This document shows positions 15,800 through 25,341 of a stretch of 64,000 bases of DNA, in pieces. Location of the stretch: the NCBI RefSeq assembly GCF_017742235.1, contig NZ_JAGHKQ010000001.1, positions 682,001-746,000 on the forward strand. The letters run 5' to 3'. The notes under the pieces are model-generated. The model made no database searches and was not told the DNA's origin. It saw nothing but the letters and a program-made list of their open reading frames with translations. The position numbers and the translations under genes are program-made. Position 1 is the stretch's first letter, and each line of letters starts with the position of its first letter. The stretch comes from Bacillus sp. 165. Its GTDB lineage: Bacteria > Bacillota > Bacilli > Bacillales > Bacillaceae_G.

Positions 15800-18658
15800 C
15801 TAGCTATGAAGCAGACAGCGTACTGTCAAAGCTTGATGAATAATACGTTCTTGTTCGACTTTATGAACAATTGGGTCACCGCCTGCAGTACTTGAACGAT
15901 CCAAGCGTCCGATATAGTCTACTTTTAAGCGACCGGAAGCCAGTTCAAACAGAATCGGGGCAATATAATGCCATCCTCCCATGTTCTTCGGCTCTTCTTG
16001 AACCCATACAATCTCTTCCAAATTAGGATAACGTTCAACAATTGCTTCCACTTCTTGCTTAGGAAACGGATATAATTGTTCGATTCGAACAATATGCAAT
16101 TCATCTAAGTGTAGCTCTGTTTTGTTAGACTCTATTTCAGCAGCCAAATCAATAGCCATCTTACCTGTTGTTAAAACCAGACGCTTTACTTTATTCACTT
16201 CTTTGCCAAGCTGCGGCTGTTCTAATACCTTTTGGAATGCCCCCTCAGCAAGATCTGTTCCAGTAGAAGCAGTTAACGAATTACGCAACAGGCTTTTTGG
16301 CGTCATAATAACTAATGGCTGAACGATGTCTGTTCCCAAAATAGCTGCTTGACGACGTAAAATATGGAAATATTGCGCTGCACTCGTCAAATTTGCAACT
16401 GTCCAGTTGTTTTCAGCAGCAAGCTGTAAAAAACGTTCCGGACGAGCACTAGAATGCTCAGGTCCCTGTCCTTCATATCCATGTGGTAAAAGAAGAACAA
16501 GTCCTGACTTTTGCCCCCACTTAGCTCTTCCAGATGAAACAAATTGATCGAAAAGAGGTTGAGCTGTATTAGCAAAATCTCCGTATTGCGCTTCCCACAT
16601 AACTAGTGTTTCAGGCGCGAACACATTATAGCCATATTCAAAACCGACAACTGCCGCTTCTGAAAGTGGGCTATTATAGACTCCAAAAGAAGCTTTCGCT
16701 TGTGGAAGACAATGCATAGGTGAAAAAGTTTCGTTTGTTTCAGTGTCATGCAACACGACATGTCGCTGGGCAAACGTTCCACGTTCTGAATCTTGTCCAG
16801 ATAAACGAATCGGTGTGCCGTCTTTTAAAATTGAAGCAAATGCCAATGCCTCAGCTACTGCCCATTCCACCTTACCATTTTCTTTCAATGCGCCTTCACG
16901 ACGCTCTAGAATACGCTTTAATTTTGGATATATATTAAAGTTTTCCGGCCATTTAAGCAGTTCACTGTTTAATTCCTGAAGTGTATCAAGTGAAACAGCT
17001 GTTTCTATATATGGAATTCCATTAGCGATTTCCACTGGTATCTCTACTTCGTGTACCGTCTCATCTCTTCCTTTATCTACCACTTTATCATACTCAGTCT
17101 GTAATGTATCTTGAACCTGACGCTGGATTTGCTCTGCTTCCTCCTGGGTCATTAAGCCTTGAGCCTTCAATTGTTCTATATACAATGTTTTTACAGTTGG
17201 ATGCTTATTAATTTTTTTGTAAACTTGCGGTTGGGTAACTGAAGGATCATCCATTTCATTATGACCAAAGCGTCGATACCCTACTAAATCAATAAGGAAG
17301 TCTTTTTTAAAGCATGCACGATACTGATACGCAAGGTAAACAGCTGCAAAACAAGCCTCAGGATCATCAGCGTTAACGTGAACAATTGGAATTTCAAACC
17401 CTTTAGCTAAATCGCTTGCATACCTTGTAGAACGAGAATCATGACTATCTGTCGTGAAACCTACCATATTGTTTGCAATAATATGAATAGTTCCTCCTGT
17501 TTGGTACCCTTTTAACCCACCTAAATTCAGAGTTTCTGATACAATTCCTTGACCCGGGAATGCCGCATCCCCATGAACTAAAATTGCAAATGATTTAGAA
17601 ACATCTTGTTCAGGGTAACCAGCTTTGTTGCGTACTTCCTGTGCAGCTCTCGCATAGCCCTCCACAATCGGATCGACAAATTCCAAGTGACTCGGATTAT
17701 TAGCTAAAGTAACACATGCGCGAACAGTTTCTTCTTCACCAATGGACTTGTCTCTACCTAAATGGTATTTGACATCTCCTGTCCATCCGTAATTGATTCC
17801 TCTTGAACCTTCCGATGGTACAAGATCTTTATTTGGAGAATGATGAAATTCAGAAAAAATATTACTATATGGCTTTCCTAATACGTTAGTGAGTACATTT
17901 AGACGTCCACGATGTGCCATCCCAATCATAACATTTCGGACACCATCATGAACTCCTTCACGAATTACTTCATTAAGCATTGGCACAAGCATATCCAAGC
18001 CTTCAATGGAGAATCGTTTCTGACCAACAAACGTACGATGTAAAAATTGTTCAAACCCTTCTACCTCTGTCAATTGCTTTACAAGGTCTAATCGTTCTTC
18101 TTTTGATAGCGAACGGCGCAATGTTCCCGTCTCCACCATTCTGTTTAACCATTGTCTTTCCTCGATACTATGGACGTGATCAAACTCATAAGCTAGCGAA
18201 GTAACATAAACTTCTTTCAAACGTATCACTGCATCCAAGGCCGTTTTGACCTCTTGAGGTGCATCCTCCCATACTAAATGAGCTGGAATCGCTTTCAATT
18301 CTTCTTCGCTTAAGCCATACTGTTCTAAATTTAAAAAGCTAGGTTCTTTTACATTACTCTCTAACGGATTAATTTTTGCCTCTAAATGGCTATATGAACG
18401 AATATCTTCGAGAAGTCTTACTACTTTCAGCACTTTTCGCATATTCACTAGACTATCAGGAATATTAGACACATGTTCAATGGCTGTTTCAATATCATTA
18501 GTCTCCACAGAAAGTGGTGACCCCCAGTTTAAAAATAATTCTTGTAATTCTGGATCAACAGAACCCGTACCGTTCACGTACCGTTCATATTGTTCAGCTA
18601 CATAGCCTAGATTTGGCCCGTGAAAACTTCTCCAAGGATTTTGTTTAGTTTTCTCCAT
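15800..18658 (-). CDS. odhA: 2-oxoglutarate dehydrogenase E1
   Basis: Start chosen at ATG 18658 ([16 protein letters not shown]), 8 bases after GGAGG, giving 952 residues; the open frame extends 21 codons further without SD. Thiamine-diphosphate-dependent E1 with the motifs [25 protein letters not shown] and [12 protein letters not shown], a transketolase-like central domain and a C-terminal domain ending in [14 protein letters not shown]. Decarboxylates 2-oxoglutarate and passes the succinyl group to OdhB. Length agrees with B. subtilis OdhA (about 940). Confidence 0.97.
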   Translation of the reverse strand: MEKTKQNPWRSFHGPNLGYVAEQYERYVNGTGSVDPELQELFLNWGSPLSVETNDIETAIEHVSNIPDSLVNMRKVLKVVRLLEDIRSYSHLEAKINPLESNVKEPSFLNLEQYGLSEEELKAIPAHLVWEDAPQEVKTALDAVIRLKEVYVTSLAYEFDHVHSIEERQWLNRMVETGTLRRSLSKEERLDLVKQLTEVEGFEQFLHRTFVGQKRFSIEGLDMLVPMLNEVIREGVHDGVRNVMIGMAHRGRLNVLTNVLGKPYSNIFSEFHHSPNKDLVPSEGSRGINYGWTGDVKYHLGRDKSIGEEETVRACVTLANNPSHLEFVDPIVEGYARAAQEVRNKAGYPEQDVSKSFAILVHGDAAFPGQGIVSETLNLGGLKGYQTGGTIHIIANNMVGFTTDSHDSRSTRYASDLAKGFEIPIVHVNADDPEACFAAVYLAYQYRACFKKDFLIDLVGYRRFGHNEMDDPSVTQPQVYKKINKHPTVKTLYIEQLKAQGLMTQEEAEQIQRQVQDTLQTEYDKVVDKGRDETVHEVEIPVEIANGIPYIETAVSLDTLQELNSELLKWPENFNIYPKLKRILERREGALKENGKVEWAVAEALAFASILKDGTPIRLSGQDSERGTFAQRHVVLHDTETNETFSPMHCLPQAKASFGVYNSPLSEAAVVGFEYGYNVFAPETLVMWEAQYGDFANTAQPLFDQFVSSGRAKWGQKSGLVLLLPHGYEGQGPEHSSARPERFLQLAAENNWTVANLTSAAQYFHILRRQAAILGTDIVQPLVIMTPKSLLRNSLTASTGTDLAEGAFQKVLEQPQLGKEVNKVKRLVLTTGKMAIDLAAEIESNKTELHLDELHIVRIEQLYPFPKQEVEAIVERYPNLEEIVWVQEEPKNMGGWHYIAPILFELASGRLKVDYIGRLDRSSTAGGDPIVHKVEQERIIHQALTVRCLLHS

Positions 18659-19273
18659 TCGCAATTCCTCCAATGATGCCTTGCTTAATGTAAATAAATA
18701 ATGAACTAACGAGAGTTTCATTTTAAAAATTGCAGCTTTTCTAAAATAGGTTTTTTTCTATAGCAAAATTCTAATCAACCTACATATATGATTTTACATC
18801 AGTTTTTTTGAATAATCTATAATTTATGAGTATCTATTGTTATAAAAAGAAAAAAATAATTTTTCTAACCAAACTCTTCCTTTTTTTGATGATAATCAAC
18901 AGAAGTTAGTATATTTAAATATTCTCTAAATATAGTAAAATTTGGTCTGCAATCGCTTATTAATTTAGAAAGGCTTTTAACGAATTACACAATTATAACA
19001 AATATATTCTCATTTATTTATCTTACATTTTGTTCGCGCCCATACTTTCCAACATATTTTTTTGATATCGTTCACGAAATATGAGTGTTCAGATATACTC
19101 AAGTAAATCGATAAAAATGTTGCTCTAAATGTTCTATCCCCTTCATTTGTTACATACAACTCCAGACAATTTGACCATTGACAATTCGTTTCTGTTCGCA
19201 GACAACGAAAGGAACGTATGTTCTAATTATAAAACATAAATGATTTTAAATTTACAAAAGGGAGAATTTTGAA
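18659..19273. other. Intergenic region upstream of odhA and of the VOC gene
   Basis: 615 AT-rich bases between divergent genes. It must hold both promoters. Apart from the LexA-like palindrome at 19212-19223 I see no gene or RNA structure. Confidence 0.5.
19212..19223. promoter_or_regulatory. LexA-box-like palindrome upstream of the VOC gene
   Basis: GAACGTATGTTC matches the core of the Bacillus SOS box (GAAC, four bases, GTTC) exactly; the flanking bases match less well. It is 51 bases upstream of the VOC start, close to a TATAAA-like -10. Confidence 0.45.
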
Positions 19274-19666
19274 ATGGTAAACTCTAGCCAAAAGATTTCT
19301 ACGTTTTTAATGTTCTCAGGGAATGCTGAAGAAGCAATGAACTTTTACACATCCCTATTTGACCAATCAGCAATAAATACAAAGTTTCATCATGAAGACG
19401 GAACATTGCTGCATGCCTCATTTACATTAAAAGGACAACTATTTATGTGTATGGATAACAAAAATGGACACCATCATCCCTTTACCCCTGCAATATCACT
19501 ATTTGTAACATGTGATACTACTGAAGAAATCGATACCGTTTTTGAAAAATTGTCTCAAGATGGCAAAGTTTTAATGCCTTTAGCAGCTTCTCCATTCAGC
19601 GAAAAGTTCGGTTGGGTTGAAGATCGATATGGTGTTTCTTGGCAATTAAGTTTGGCAAAAATCTAA
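19274..19666 (+). CDS. VOC-family (PhnB/glyoxalase-like) protein
   Basis: 130 residues matching the PhnB/3-dimethylubiquinone-methyltransferase-like branch of the vicinal-oxygen-chelate fold: the opening FLMFSGNAEEAMNFY, a central HASFTLKGQLFMCMD strand pair, and the C-terminal FGWVEDRYGVSWQL. Members are small cytoplasmic metal-binding or metal-less enzymes and resistance proteins; the substrate is unknown. Monocistronic, GGGAG SD, own terminator, and a LexA-like palindrome in its promoter region that would make it damage-inducible if real. Confidence 0.88.
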   Translation: MVNSSQKISTFLMFSGNAEEAMNFYTSLFDQSAINTKFHHEDGTLLHASFTLKGQLFMCMDNKNGHHHPFTPAISLFVTCDTTEEIDTVFEKLSQDGKVLMPLAASPFSEKFGWVEDRYGVSWQLSLAKI

Positions 19667-19671
19667 AAGAA

Positions 19672-19706
19672 AAAGCAGACCTTTAAATACAGTTAAGATC
19701 TGCTTT
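19672..19706 (+). terminator. Terminator of the VOC gene
   Basis: Stem AAAGCAGA (19672-19679) with TCTGCTTT (19699-19706), with partial pairing inside, a few bases after the VOC stop. The T-run is short. Confidence 0.55.
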
Positions 19707-19862
19707 CCAAATTGCCCCTTTTGTTTGTTTCTTTTGCCATGACCTCTTTATCTGAACTAATGTCATTAATCAAATTCATACAAATAAATCGGGTAATTCA
19801 AGAAGTTTCTAGTTGTAATTTCAGATAGTATAGTCACCGAAATGTTGATATATTAAGTTAGA

Positions 19863-19910
19863 CTATTCGCCTAAATCTACATTATGATACATATGTTGCA
19901 TATCTTCCAC
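19863..19910 (-). pseudogene. Relic of a YebC/YeeI C-terminus
   Basis: Fifteen codons plus TAG encode [14 protein letters not shown], nearly identical to the last residues of the intact YebC-family gene 1.3 kb to the right ([14 protein letters not shown]). DNA similarity covers about 48 bases, differs at several third positions, and stops sharply on both sides. Hence it is the tail of an old second copy, or of a duplication of the gene end, not a recent repeat. The same strand and orientation are kept. Confidence 0.7.
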
Positions 19911-20111
19911 ACTTTAGCGATACGTATTTCTGCACTAACGTTTTCAACGATTGATTTCATGAATAAATCGCTACAAACATATTACATATTAACTGAAATG
20001 CCAATATAAATCAACATTAAGGTTTGGCATATCGTAACAATGGTTCAGGTGAGATTTGCTTCAGCTTTCCCTTTCGACAAGCACACCTCTTTTATATCCA
20101 GCAAAGCATAA

Positions 20112-20160
20112 CTGACAACAAAAACAACAGCGAATATTGTCATGTTGTTTTTGTTGTCAG
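20112..20160. repeat. 17-bp perfect inverted repeat upstream of a small-gene cluster
   Basis: Arms 20112-20128 and 20144-20160 are exact inverse complements (rich in CAACA/TGTTG) with a 15-base spacer, ending 45 bases before the TTG start of the next gene. It could be an operator or an upstream terminator. Confidence 0.6.
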
Positions 20161-20205
20161 AAAATTCAGTATATATTATGCTAGTTATAAAAAGGAGTGA
20201 GAGAT

Positions 20206-20505
20206 TTGCTATATGTATTTGATACAGTAAAACAACTTCCGTTAAAATTAGATGGTGATGGCTATGCATATGACTTGTTAAATAAGGAGATATTCTCTTA
20301 TGAACCAAAATCTATTAATGACCGTTACATTCCTATAACTCGAAATTCATACAATAATTTGTTTGCAAGCATAGGTTTTTATGAAGAATTTAAACTTCAT
20401 GTGTTCGTTCAAGAAATAAATCAAGAATTGGCGAAGTATGGGTTATATGATGGAAATGATTTTCCGAAACCAGTTAAAGTAACCTTCGACGAAGCGAATG
20501 TATAA
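20206..20505 (+). CDS. Hypothetical protein, 99 aa
   Basis: TTG start at 20206 chosen because AAAGGAG (20191-20197) lies 8 bases upstream; a GTG at 20197 would sit on the SD itself. Acidic, soluble, starts MLYVFDTVKQLPLKL, with no recognisable domain. Its end overlaps the start of a second small gene by 8 bases, and a third follows, so these form a compact operon of unknown function. The size and arrangement resemble accessory or phage-derived genes, but nothing confirms that. Confidence 0.6.
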   Translation: MLYVFDTVKQLPLKLDGDGYAYDLLNKEIFSYEPKSINDRYIPITRNSYNNLFASIGFYEEFKLHVFVQEINQELAKYGLYDGNDFPKPVKVTFDEANV

Positions 20506-20645
20506 AACAGTATTTCATATAGAATTGATGCTTGAACTTGTAAAACTAGGGAACGATTTTCCATCCAGCGAACAGATTTATTATTTTTAGATCCGAAAAA
20601 GATTTGATTGTATTGATTGGCAAAGATTATGACGAATACATCTAG
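20498..20645 (+). pseudogene. Small unknown gene broken by a frameshift
   Basis: ATG at 20498 overlaps the stop of the preceding gene and opens a frame MYKTVFHIELMLELVKLGND that ends at TAG after 30 codons. A second frame continues at once as SEKDLIVLIGKDYDEYI and stops at 20645, exactly where the SD of the next gene begins. The fit of the second end to the next gene suggests one ancestral protein of about 48 aa interrupted by a single-base change near 20576-20592. Confidence 0.45.
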
Positions 20646-20654
20646 GAGGAACAT

Positions 20655-20765
20655 ATGAACGAAGAAAAGAAAACAGACCGGACACGAAAAGAAGAAGTAT
20701 TGAACTGGGTTGGCATTCTAATCTTACTAGTCATGATTTTTATATCTAGTATGCAATTGCCCTGA
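20655..20765 (+). CDS. Small single-span membrane protein, 36 aa
   Basis: ATG at 20655, 6 bases after GGAGG; stop at 20763-20765 immediately before a terminator stem. The sequence is a charged head MNEEKKTDRTRKEE followed by one hydrophobic segment (about residues 18-33). Last gene of the tiny cluster starting at 20206. Function unknown; the tight spacing, strong SD and terminator support it being real. Confidence 0.6.
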   Translation: MNEEKKTDRTRKEEVLNWVGILILLVMIFISSMQLP

Positions 20766-20797
20766 AGATTGTCCATGAAAATGGGACAATCTTTTTA
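20765..20797 (+). terminator. Terminator of the small-gene cluster
   Basis: 10-bp stem (20765-20774 with 20784-20793) followed by TTT, overlapping the last base of the 36-aa gene. Confidence 0.75.
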
Positions 20798-21018
20798 GCT
20801 TGAAGGGAATTGTGAATATTTGTATACCTCTTAGAATGAAGCGAGATGCTAGTATACGGACAATGACTTTTGGAAAATGCGGTAAAAAGTTTCACTACAA
20901 AGTAACGGTTACGCATGCTCTAATAAAACCTTGATAGATAGTAGGTCTTTGTCATCCGCTTCAAATCCGCAAAATTCCCCATCCGACATACAGAACTCTT
21001 CAACTAATATACAATCAT

Positions 21019-21068
21019 AAATGGGGACATCTTTTCATGCAGTACTGGATGAAAAGATGTCCCCATTT
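21019..21068. repeat. 20-bp perfect inverted repeat, 10-base loop
   Basis: Arms 21019-21038 and 21049-21068 are exact inverse complements containing ATGGGGACATC. It stands 94 bases past the yeeI stop and 220 bases after the small-gene terminator, with no clear T-run. Similar in design to the element at 38520-38570. The rest of 20798-21161 holds no gene that I can support. Confidence 0.65.
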
Positions 21069-21161
21069 AATACGTTTTATATTGTAACGTTTATCTTAAT
21101 CGAAGACGTTTTTGTTGTAAAATTAGGAGATCCATCGCATGACATATCAACATTTTGATGA

Positions 21162-21881
21162 TCATTCACCTAAATCTACATTATGATACACATGCTGTAC
21201 ATCTTCCAAATCTTCTAATGCATCAATCAATTTTTCGAATTGTACTTGTGCATCCTCAGTCAATGTTATGTCGTTTTGCGCAAGCATTGTTAATTCCGCA
21301 ATTGTAAATTCAGTTATACCTGCATTTTTGAACGCTTCTTGTACGGAATGGAACTGCTCTGGTTCTGCATAAACAACTACAGATTCATATTCTTCTTCAA
21401 TATCACGGACATCTACATCCGCTTCCATTAACATTTCAAGCACTTCATCTGCTGTTTTACCTTCAATACCAATAACAGCCGTTGCATCAAACATATATGT
21501 TACAGCTCCGCTTACTCCCATATTGCCGCCATTTTTATTAAAGGCAGAACGAACTTCAGCAGCAGTGCGGTTTACATTATTTGTTAATGCATCTACAATT
21601 ACCATAGATCCATTTGGTCCAAATCCTTCGTAGCGAAGCTCGTCATAACTCTCCTCCGAGCCGCCCTTAGCTTTTTCAATTGCCCGGTCAATAATCGTTT
21701 TTGGCACACTATACGTTTTAGCACGCTCAAGTACAACTTTTAAAGCTCTGTTTGATTCTGGATCTGCTTCACCTTGCTTTGCCGCCACATAAATCTCACG
21801 GCCAAATTTTGCATATACACGACTTGTATTTGCGTCTTTTGATGCTTTTTTCTCTTTAATATTGTTCCATTTACGACCCAT
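21162..21881 (-). CDS. yeeI: YebC/TACO1-family protein (YeeI type)
   Basis: Start set at ATG 21881 ([20 protein letters not shown]), the canonical N-terminus, giving 239 residues; a start three codons upstream is less likely. The family core [18 protein letters not shown] (about 83-100) and NKNGGNMG are present, and it is close in pattern to B. subtilis YeeI. The family was long annotated as transcriptional regulators; more recent work links YebC proteins to translation through difficult (for example proline-rich) stretches. Monocistronic. A relic of a second C-terminus lies 1.3 kb downstream. Confidence 0.93.
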   Translation of the reverse strand: MGRKWNNIKEKKASKDANTSRVYAKFGREIYVAAKQGEADPESNRALKVVLERAKTYSVPKTIIDRAIEKAKGGSEESYDELRYEGFGPNGSMVIVDALTNNVNRTAAEVRSAFNKNGGNMGVSGAVTYMFDATAVIGIEGKTADEVLEMLMEADVDVRDIEEEYESVVVYAEPEQFHSVQEAFKNAGITEFTIAELTMLAQNDITLTEDAQVQFEKLIDALEDLEDVQHVYHNVDLGE

Positions 21882-22286
21882 AATGAACACTCTCTTTCCA
21901 CTTTGAATCTACATAAAAACTATTCACATAAACTATACTACTACTTCAGCACTTTTTCAAAACAACTGCTAAGCAGTTCGTTACAACTTATATTGTAAAA
22001 ATACAACATAAAGTGAAGAGAAAGACTGAATGACTAACCTTTATTATACATCAACTGCCTAAATTTTCACGAGTTTAATAATATAAAAAATAAAGAGTCT
22101 TTAAGCTAATTTAACATCCATTCCGGAGATGGTTCGTTTTGTTTCCTATATTTTCAAGATTCATTATCTAAATACATTTTCTTACACTATTCTAAAACAC
22201 ATTGATAATAGAGAGAATACGATAAACATTTCTTCAGTATTGATAGAAGTTCTTCAACCGTAAAGTTTAACTATTGTTATCATACA
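21882..22286. other. Intergenic region without visible gene
   Basis: About 400 AT-rich bases between yeeI and the pyrimidine operon terminator. It should contain the yeeI promoter; no RNA motif or ORF with a convincing SD was seen. Confidence 0.5.
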
Positions 22287-22325
22287 TAAAAAGCAATCCT
22301 CTTTCTGTTAAAAGGATTGCTTTTT
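22287..22325 (-). terminator. Terminator of the pyrimidine-degradation operon
   Basis: 13-bp perfect stem (22288-22300 with 22313-22325) with T-runs on both strands, just past the last small gene of the operon. Confidence 0.85.
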
Positions 22326-22328
22326 ATT

Positions 22329-22559
22329 TTACATTTGATGTTGTTGCTGGAGAATAAGAGAAGAAAAATACTTCCTACCTTCAGCTGTTTGAATATGTAA
22401 CACTTCATTTCTTTTCTGTTCTGAAGATTTTGGATGTGTCAGTTCAAATTCTATAGATGCCCCATTTAAATGTTCAGTCACTCTTTTTATCCGATATCCC
22501 TTTTGAATAAGAACATCCATTTTACTACGCTCTATTATAAACTCTTTGTACTCTGACAT
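22329..22559 (-). CDS. Hypothetical protein, 76 aa, end of the pyrimidine operon
   Basis: Soluble, basic/acidic mixed 76-residue protein (MSEYKEFIIERSKMDVLIQK) with strand-helix pattern and no recognised domain. Strong GGGGAGGAG-type SD; 46 bases after hydA and before the operon terminator, so it is probably co-transcribed with pyrimidine catabolism. Whether it is functionally linked is unknown. Confidence 0.65.
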   Translation of the reverse strand: MSEYKEFIIERSKMDVLIQKGYRIKRVTEHLNGASIEFELTHPKSSEQKRNEVLHIQTAEGRKYFSSLILQQQHQM

Positions 22560-22605
22560 TCCTTTTCTCCTCCCCTTTTCATAAACAGGAAAAATAACAT
22601 GCTCG

Positions 22606-24012
22606 TTATGTTGTCAATGTTTCATTCAGCGGTTGCCCATATTTTGCTCGTTTTAAATATGTTCCGTGTTCTGTATTTCCTACAAAGCATTTGTCACGAA
22701 TAACGAATGTACCACGTGAAAGCACAGAAACAGGTTCTCCTGTTATCTGCATCCCTTCAAATGCATTATAATCCACAGCCATATGATGTGTTTCCGCAGA
22801 AATAATACGCTCTACATTTGGATCGAAAAGTACTATGTCCGCATCCGATCCTACAGCAATTGTCCCTTTTTGTGGAAATAATCCGAACAACTTGGCAATT
22901 CGAGTAGAAGTAATATCTACAAATTGATTTAACGTAATTCTTCCTTTTTTCACTCCTTCTGAAAATAAAATACTAATACGGTCTTCGATAATAGGACCGC
23001 CATTTGGAATTTTTGTAAAATCATCATATCCTAGGTCTTTTTGTCCTTTAAAATCAAAGGAGCATTGATCTGATCCTACCGTTTGAAGCTGCCCTGTCTT
23101 TAATGCATTCCATAATACCTTTTGATGCCATTTCTCACGAAGCGGTGGAGACCAAACATATTTCGCTCCTTCAAAATTCGGCTTCTCTAGCGCTGACTGG
23201 TCCAACACTAAATATTGTGGACACGTTTCACCCCATACATTAAATCCCTTATTACGTGCTTCTACGATTTTTTCAACTGCATCGGCACAGGAGACATGGA
23301 CAACATATAACTGAGAATTAGCAAGACCTGTTAAGGCCGCGGCACGTCCCGTCGCCTCCCCTTCCACTTCTGGAGGTCGTGTCAAGGCATGATAAATCGG
23401 GGCTGTTTTTCCTGCTGCCAATGCTTGCTTCGTTAAATAGTCAATAACATCTCCGTTTTCCGCATGAACCATGACAAGAGCGCCTAGCTCTTTTGCTGAT
23501 ACCAGCGTACGGTATAATGTTTCATCGTCCGCTTGAAACACATTTTTGTAAGCCATAAATACTTTAAAAGATGTAATTCCCTCTTCCTCTATCACTCTAG
23601 GCAGCTCCTGCAGCACTTCTTCATTTATTTCTGCAATCATCAAATGAAATCCGTAATCAATTACAGCCTTCCTTCTTGCTTTGCCATGCCATCTTTCGAT
23701 TGCTTTGTGCAAAGGTTCTCCTTTATTAGTTAAACAAAAATCAATAACTGTTGTGGTTCCTCCGAAAGCCGCAGCGATTGTTCCGGATTCAAAATCATCC
23801 TTTGTGACAGTTCCTCCAAAAGGCATATCTAAATGAGTATGCGGGTCAATTCCTCCAGGAAACACATAACAGCCCGACGCGTCAATGACCTCTGCTTCTG
23901 CTGTATCAAGACTCGTCCCAATTGCCGTTATTTTCCCTCCATCAATGAGAATATCTGCCGTATACGTGTCTGCTGCTGTAACAATAGTACCGTTTTGAAT
24001 TATTTTTTTCAT
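22606..24012 (-). CDS. hydA: Dihydropyrimidinase / D-hydantoinase
   Basis: 468 residues, cyclic amidohydrolase fold. Metal ligands are visible: His58 and His60 (DPHTH), carboxylated Lys150 (ITSFKVFMAYKN), His183 (MVHAENGD), His239 (VVHVSC) and an Asp near 315 (VGSDQCSFDF). Hydrolyses dihydrouracil or dihydrothymine to the N-carbamoyl beta-amino acid, the second step of reductive pyrimidine breakdown. It follows preA by 19 bases in the same operon, which makes pyrimidine degradation rather than general hydantoin use the likely role. Confidence 0.95.
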   Translation of the reverse strand: MKKIIQNGTIVTAADTYTADILIDGGKITAIGTSLDTAEAEVIDASGCYVFPGGIDPHTHLDMPFGGTVTKDDFESGTIAAAFGGTTTVIDFCLTNKGEPLHKAIERWHGKARRKAVIDYGFHLMIAEINEEVLQELPRVIEEEGITSFKVFMAYKNVFQADDETLYRTLVSAKELGALVMVHAENGDVIDYLTKQALAAGKTAPIYHALTRPPEVEGEATGRAAALTGLANSQLYVVHVSCADAVEKIVEARNKGFNVWGETCPQYLVLDQSALEKPNFEGAKYVWSPPLREKWHQKVLWNALKTGQLQTVGSDQCSFDFKGQKDLGYDDFTKIPNGGPIIEDRISILFSEGVKKGRITLNQFVDITSTRIAKLFGLFPQKGTIAVGSDADIVLFDPNVERIISAETHHMAVDYNAFEGMQITGEPVSVLSRGTFVIRDKCFVGNTEHGTYLKRAKYGQPLNETLTT

Positions 24013-24031
24013 AACTTCTCCCCTTTCCTGC

Positions 24032-25315
24032 TTATTTCCTACGGTTTATTGCTTCTTCACTTAATGCCTTAATGCTCGCTTGCCGATCATTCCATGTCAT
24101 AGGCTGTTTACTTGGAATTTCAACCATATGAATAGCTGTATCCACCGGACAAACAATGGCACATAAATTACAGCCTACACAATCCTCTTCCCGCACCTTT
24201 AAATAGGACTTGCCTGTTTGATCCTTCAACATATCAATACATTGATGGGAGGTGTCTTCACAGGCCAGATGGCATTTATTACAATTAATGCACACATCTG
24301 TATCAATTCTAGCAACAACTTTATAATTTAGATCCAAATCTCCCCAATCAGAATACTTATGAACGGCTTTTCCTACTAAATCCATTGCAGAAGAAATATT
24401 TCTTTCATCTAAATAATTATTCAATCCATCAATCATGTCCTCTACAATGCGGAATCCATGATGCATCACTGCAGTACATACCTGAACGCCAGTCGCTCCC
24501 ATCAGCATAAATTCAACAGCATTTTGCCAATTAGAAATTCCGCCGATGCCTGAAATCGGGATGGAAATATGCGGACTTCTTGCACATTCTGCCACCATAT
24601 TTAACGCAATCGGTTTTACTGCTGGTCCACAGTAGCCTCCATGGGCTCCTTTTCCTGCCACATGCGGAATAGTGTTCCAATTCTCTAAATCAACTCCCAT
24701 CAAGCTGTTGATTGTATTAATCATACTGACTGCATCAGCTCCGCCTTGCACAGCAGCTTCCGCTGTTGCCGTAATATCTGTAATATTAGGAGTCAGCTTT
24801 ACAATGACAGGTGTTCTAGCAGCTTCTTTCACCCAATAAGTTTGCTTTTCTACTAGCTCTGGAACTTGCCCAGATGCCGAACCCATTCCTCGTTCTGCCA
24901 TACCGTGAGGACACCCAAAGTTCAGCTCTAGTCCATCAACACCTACATCTTCGACTCTTTTTACAATTTCATGCCATTTTTCTTGCTTAGGCTCAACCAT
25001 AAGTGATGCGATAATTGCTCGATCAGGAAATTTCTTTTTTGTTTCATAAATTTCCTTTAAATTTACGTCAAGCGGCCGATCTGTAATCAATTCAATGTTA
25101 TTGAACCCCGCAACCCGCTGACCATTGAAACTAATAGCAGCAAACCGTGAGGAAGTATTCAAAATCGGTTCTCCTAACGTCTTCCAAACAGCACCACCCC
25201 AACCTGCTTCAAATGCCCGCTGTACTTGATAGCCAGAGTTAGTGGGTGGAGCAGAAGCAAGCCAAAACGGATTCGGCGATTGAATGCCAGCAAGGTTAAT
25301 TCTTAAATCTGCCAT
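24032..25315 (-). CDS. preA: NAD-dependent dihydropyrimidine dehydrogenase subunit PreA
   Basis: Start set at ATG 25315 (MADLRINLAGIQSPNPF), right behind GGGGGA; 16 more upstream codons are open but lack an SD. 427 residues: an FMN-binding TIM barrel (about 1-310) like class I dihydroorotate dehydrogenases, with the catalytic-loop LNFGCPHGMAERGMG, then a ferredoxin tail with two 4Fe-4S clusters (CINCNKCHLAC and CVGCNLCAIVCP). Reduces uracil or thymine with electrons from PreT. In operon between preT and hydA. Confidence 0.95.
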   Translation of the reverse strand: MADLRINLAGIQSPNPFWLASAPPTNSGYQVQRAFEAGWGGAVWKTLGEPILNTSSRFAAISFNGQRVAGFNNIELITDRPLDVNLKEIYETKKKFPDRAIIASLMVEPKQEKWHEIVKRVEDVGVDGLELNFGCPHGMAERGMGSASGQVPELVEKQTYWVKEAARTPVIVKLTPNITDITATAEAAVQGGADAVSMINTINSLMGVDLENWNTIPHVAGKGAHGGYCGPAVKPIALNMVAECARSPHISIPISGIGGISNWQNAVEFMLMGATGVQVCTAVMHHGFRIVEDMIDGLNNYLDERNISSAMDLVGKAVHKYSDWGDLDLNYKVVARIDTDVCINCNKCHLACEDTSHQCIDMLKDQTGKSYLKVREEDCVGCNLCAIVCPVDTAIHMVEIPSKQPMTWNDRQASIKALSEEAINRRK

Positions 25316-25341
25316 GACTAAATCCCCCTTTGTATAGTTGT

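Noticed and set aside
20045..20308. Minus-strand 87-aa frame opposite the small-gene cluster
   Set aside because: It has no SD, reads across the 17-bp inverted repeat and lies opposite a better supported gene start; its hydrophobic part is a by-product of the repeat.
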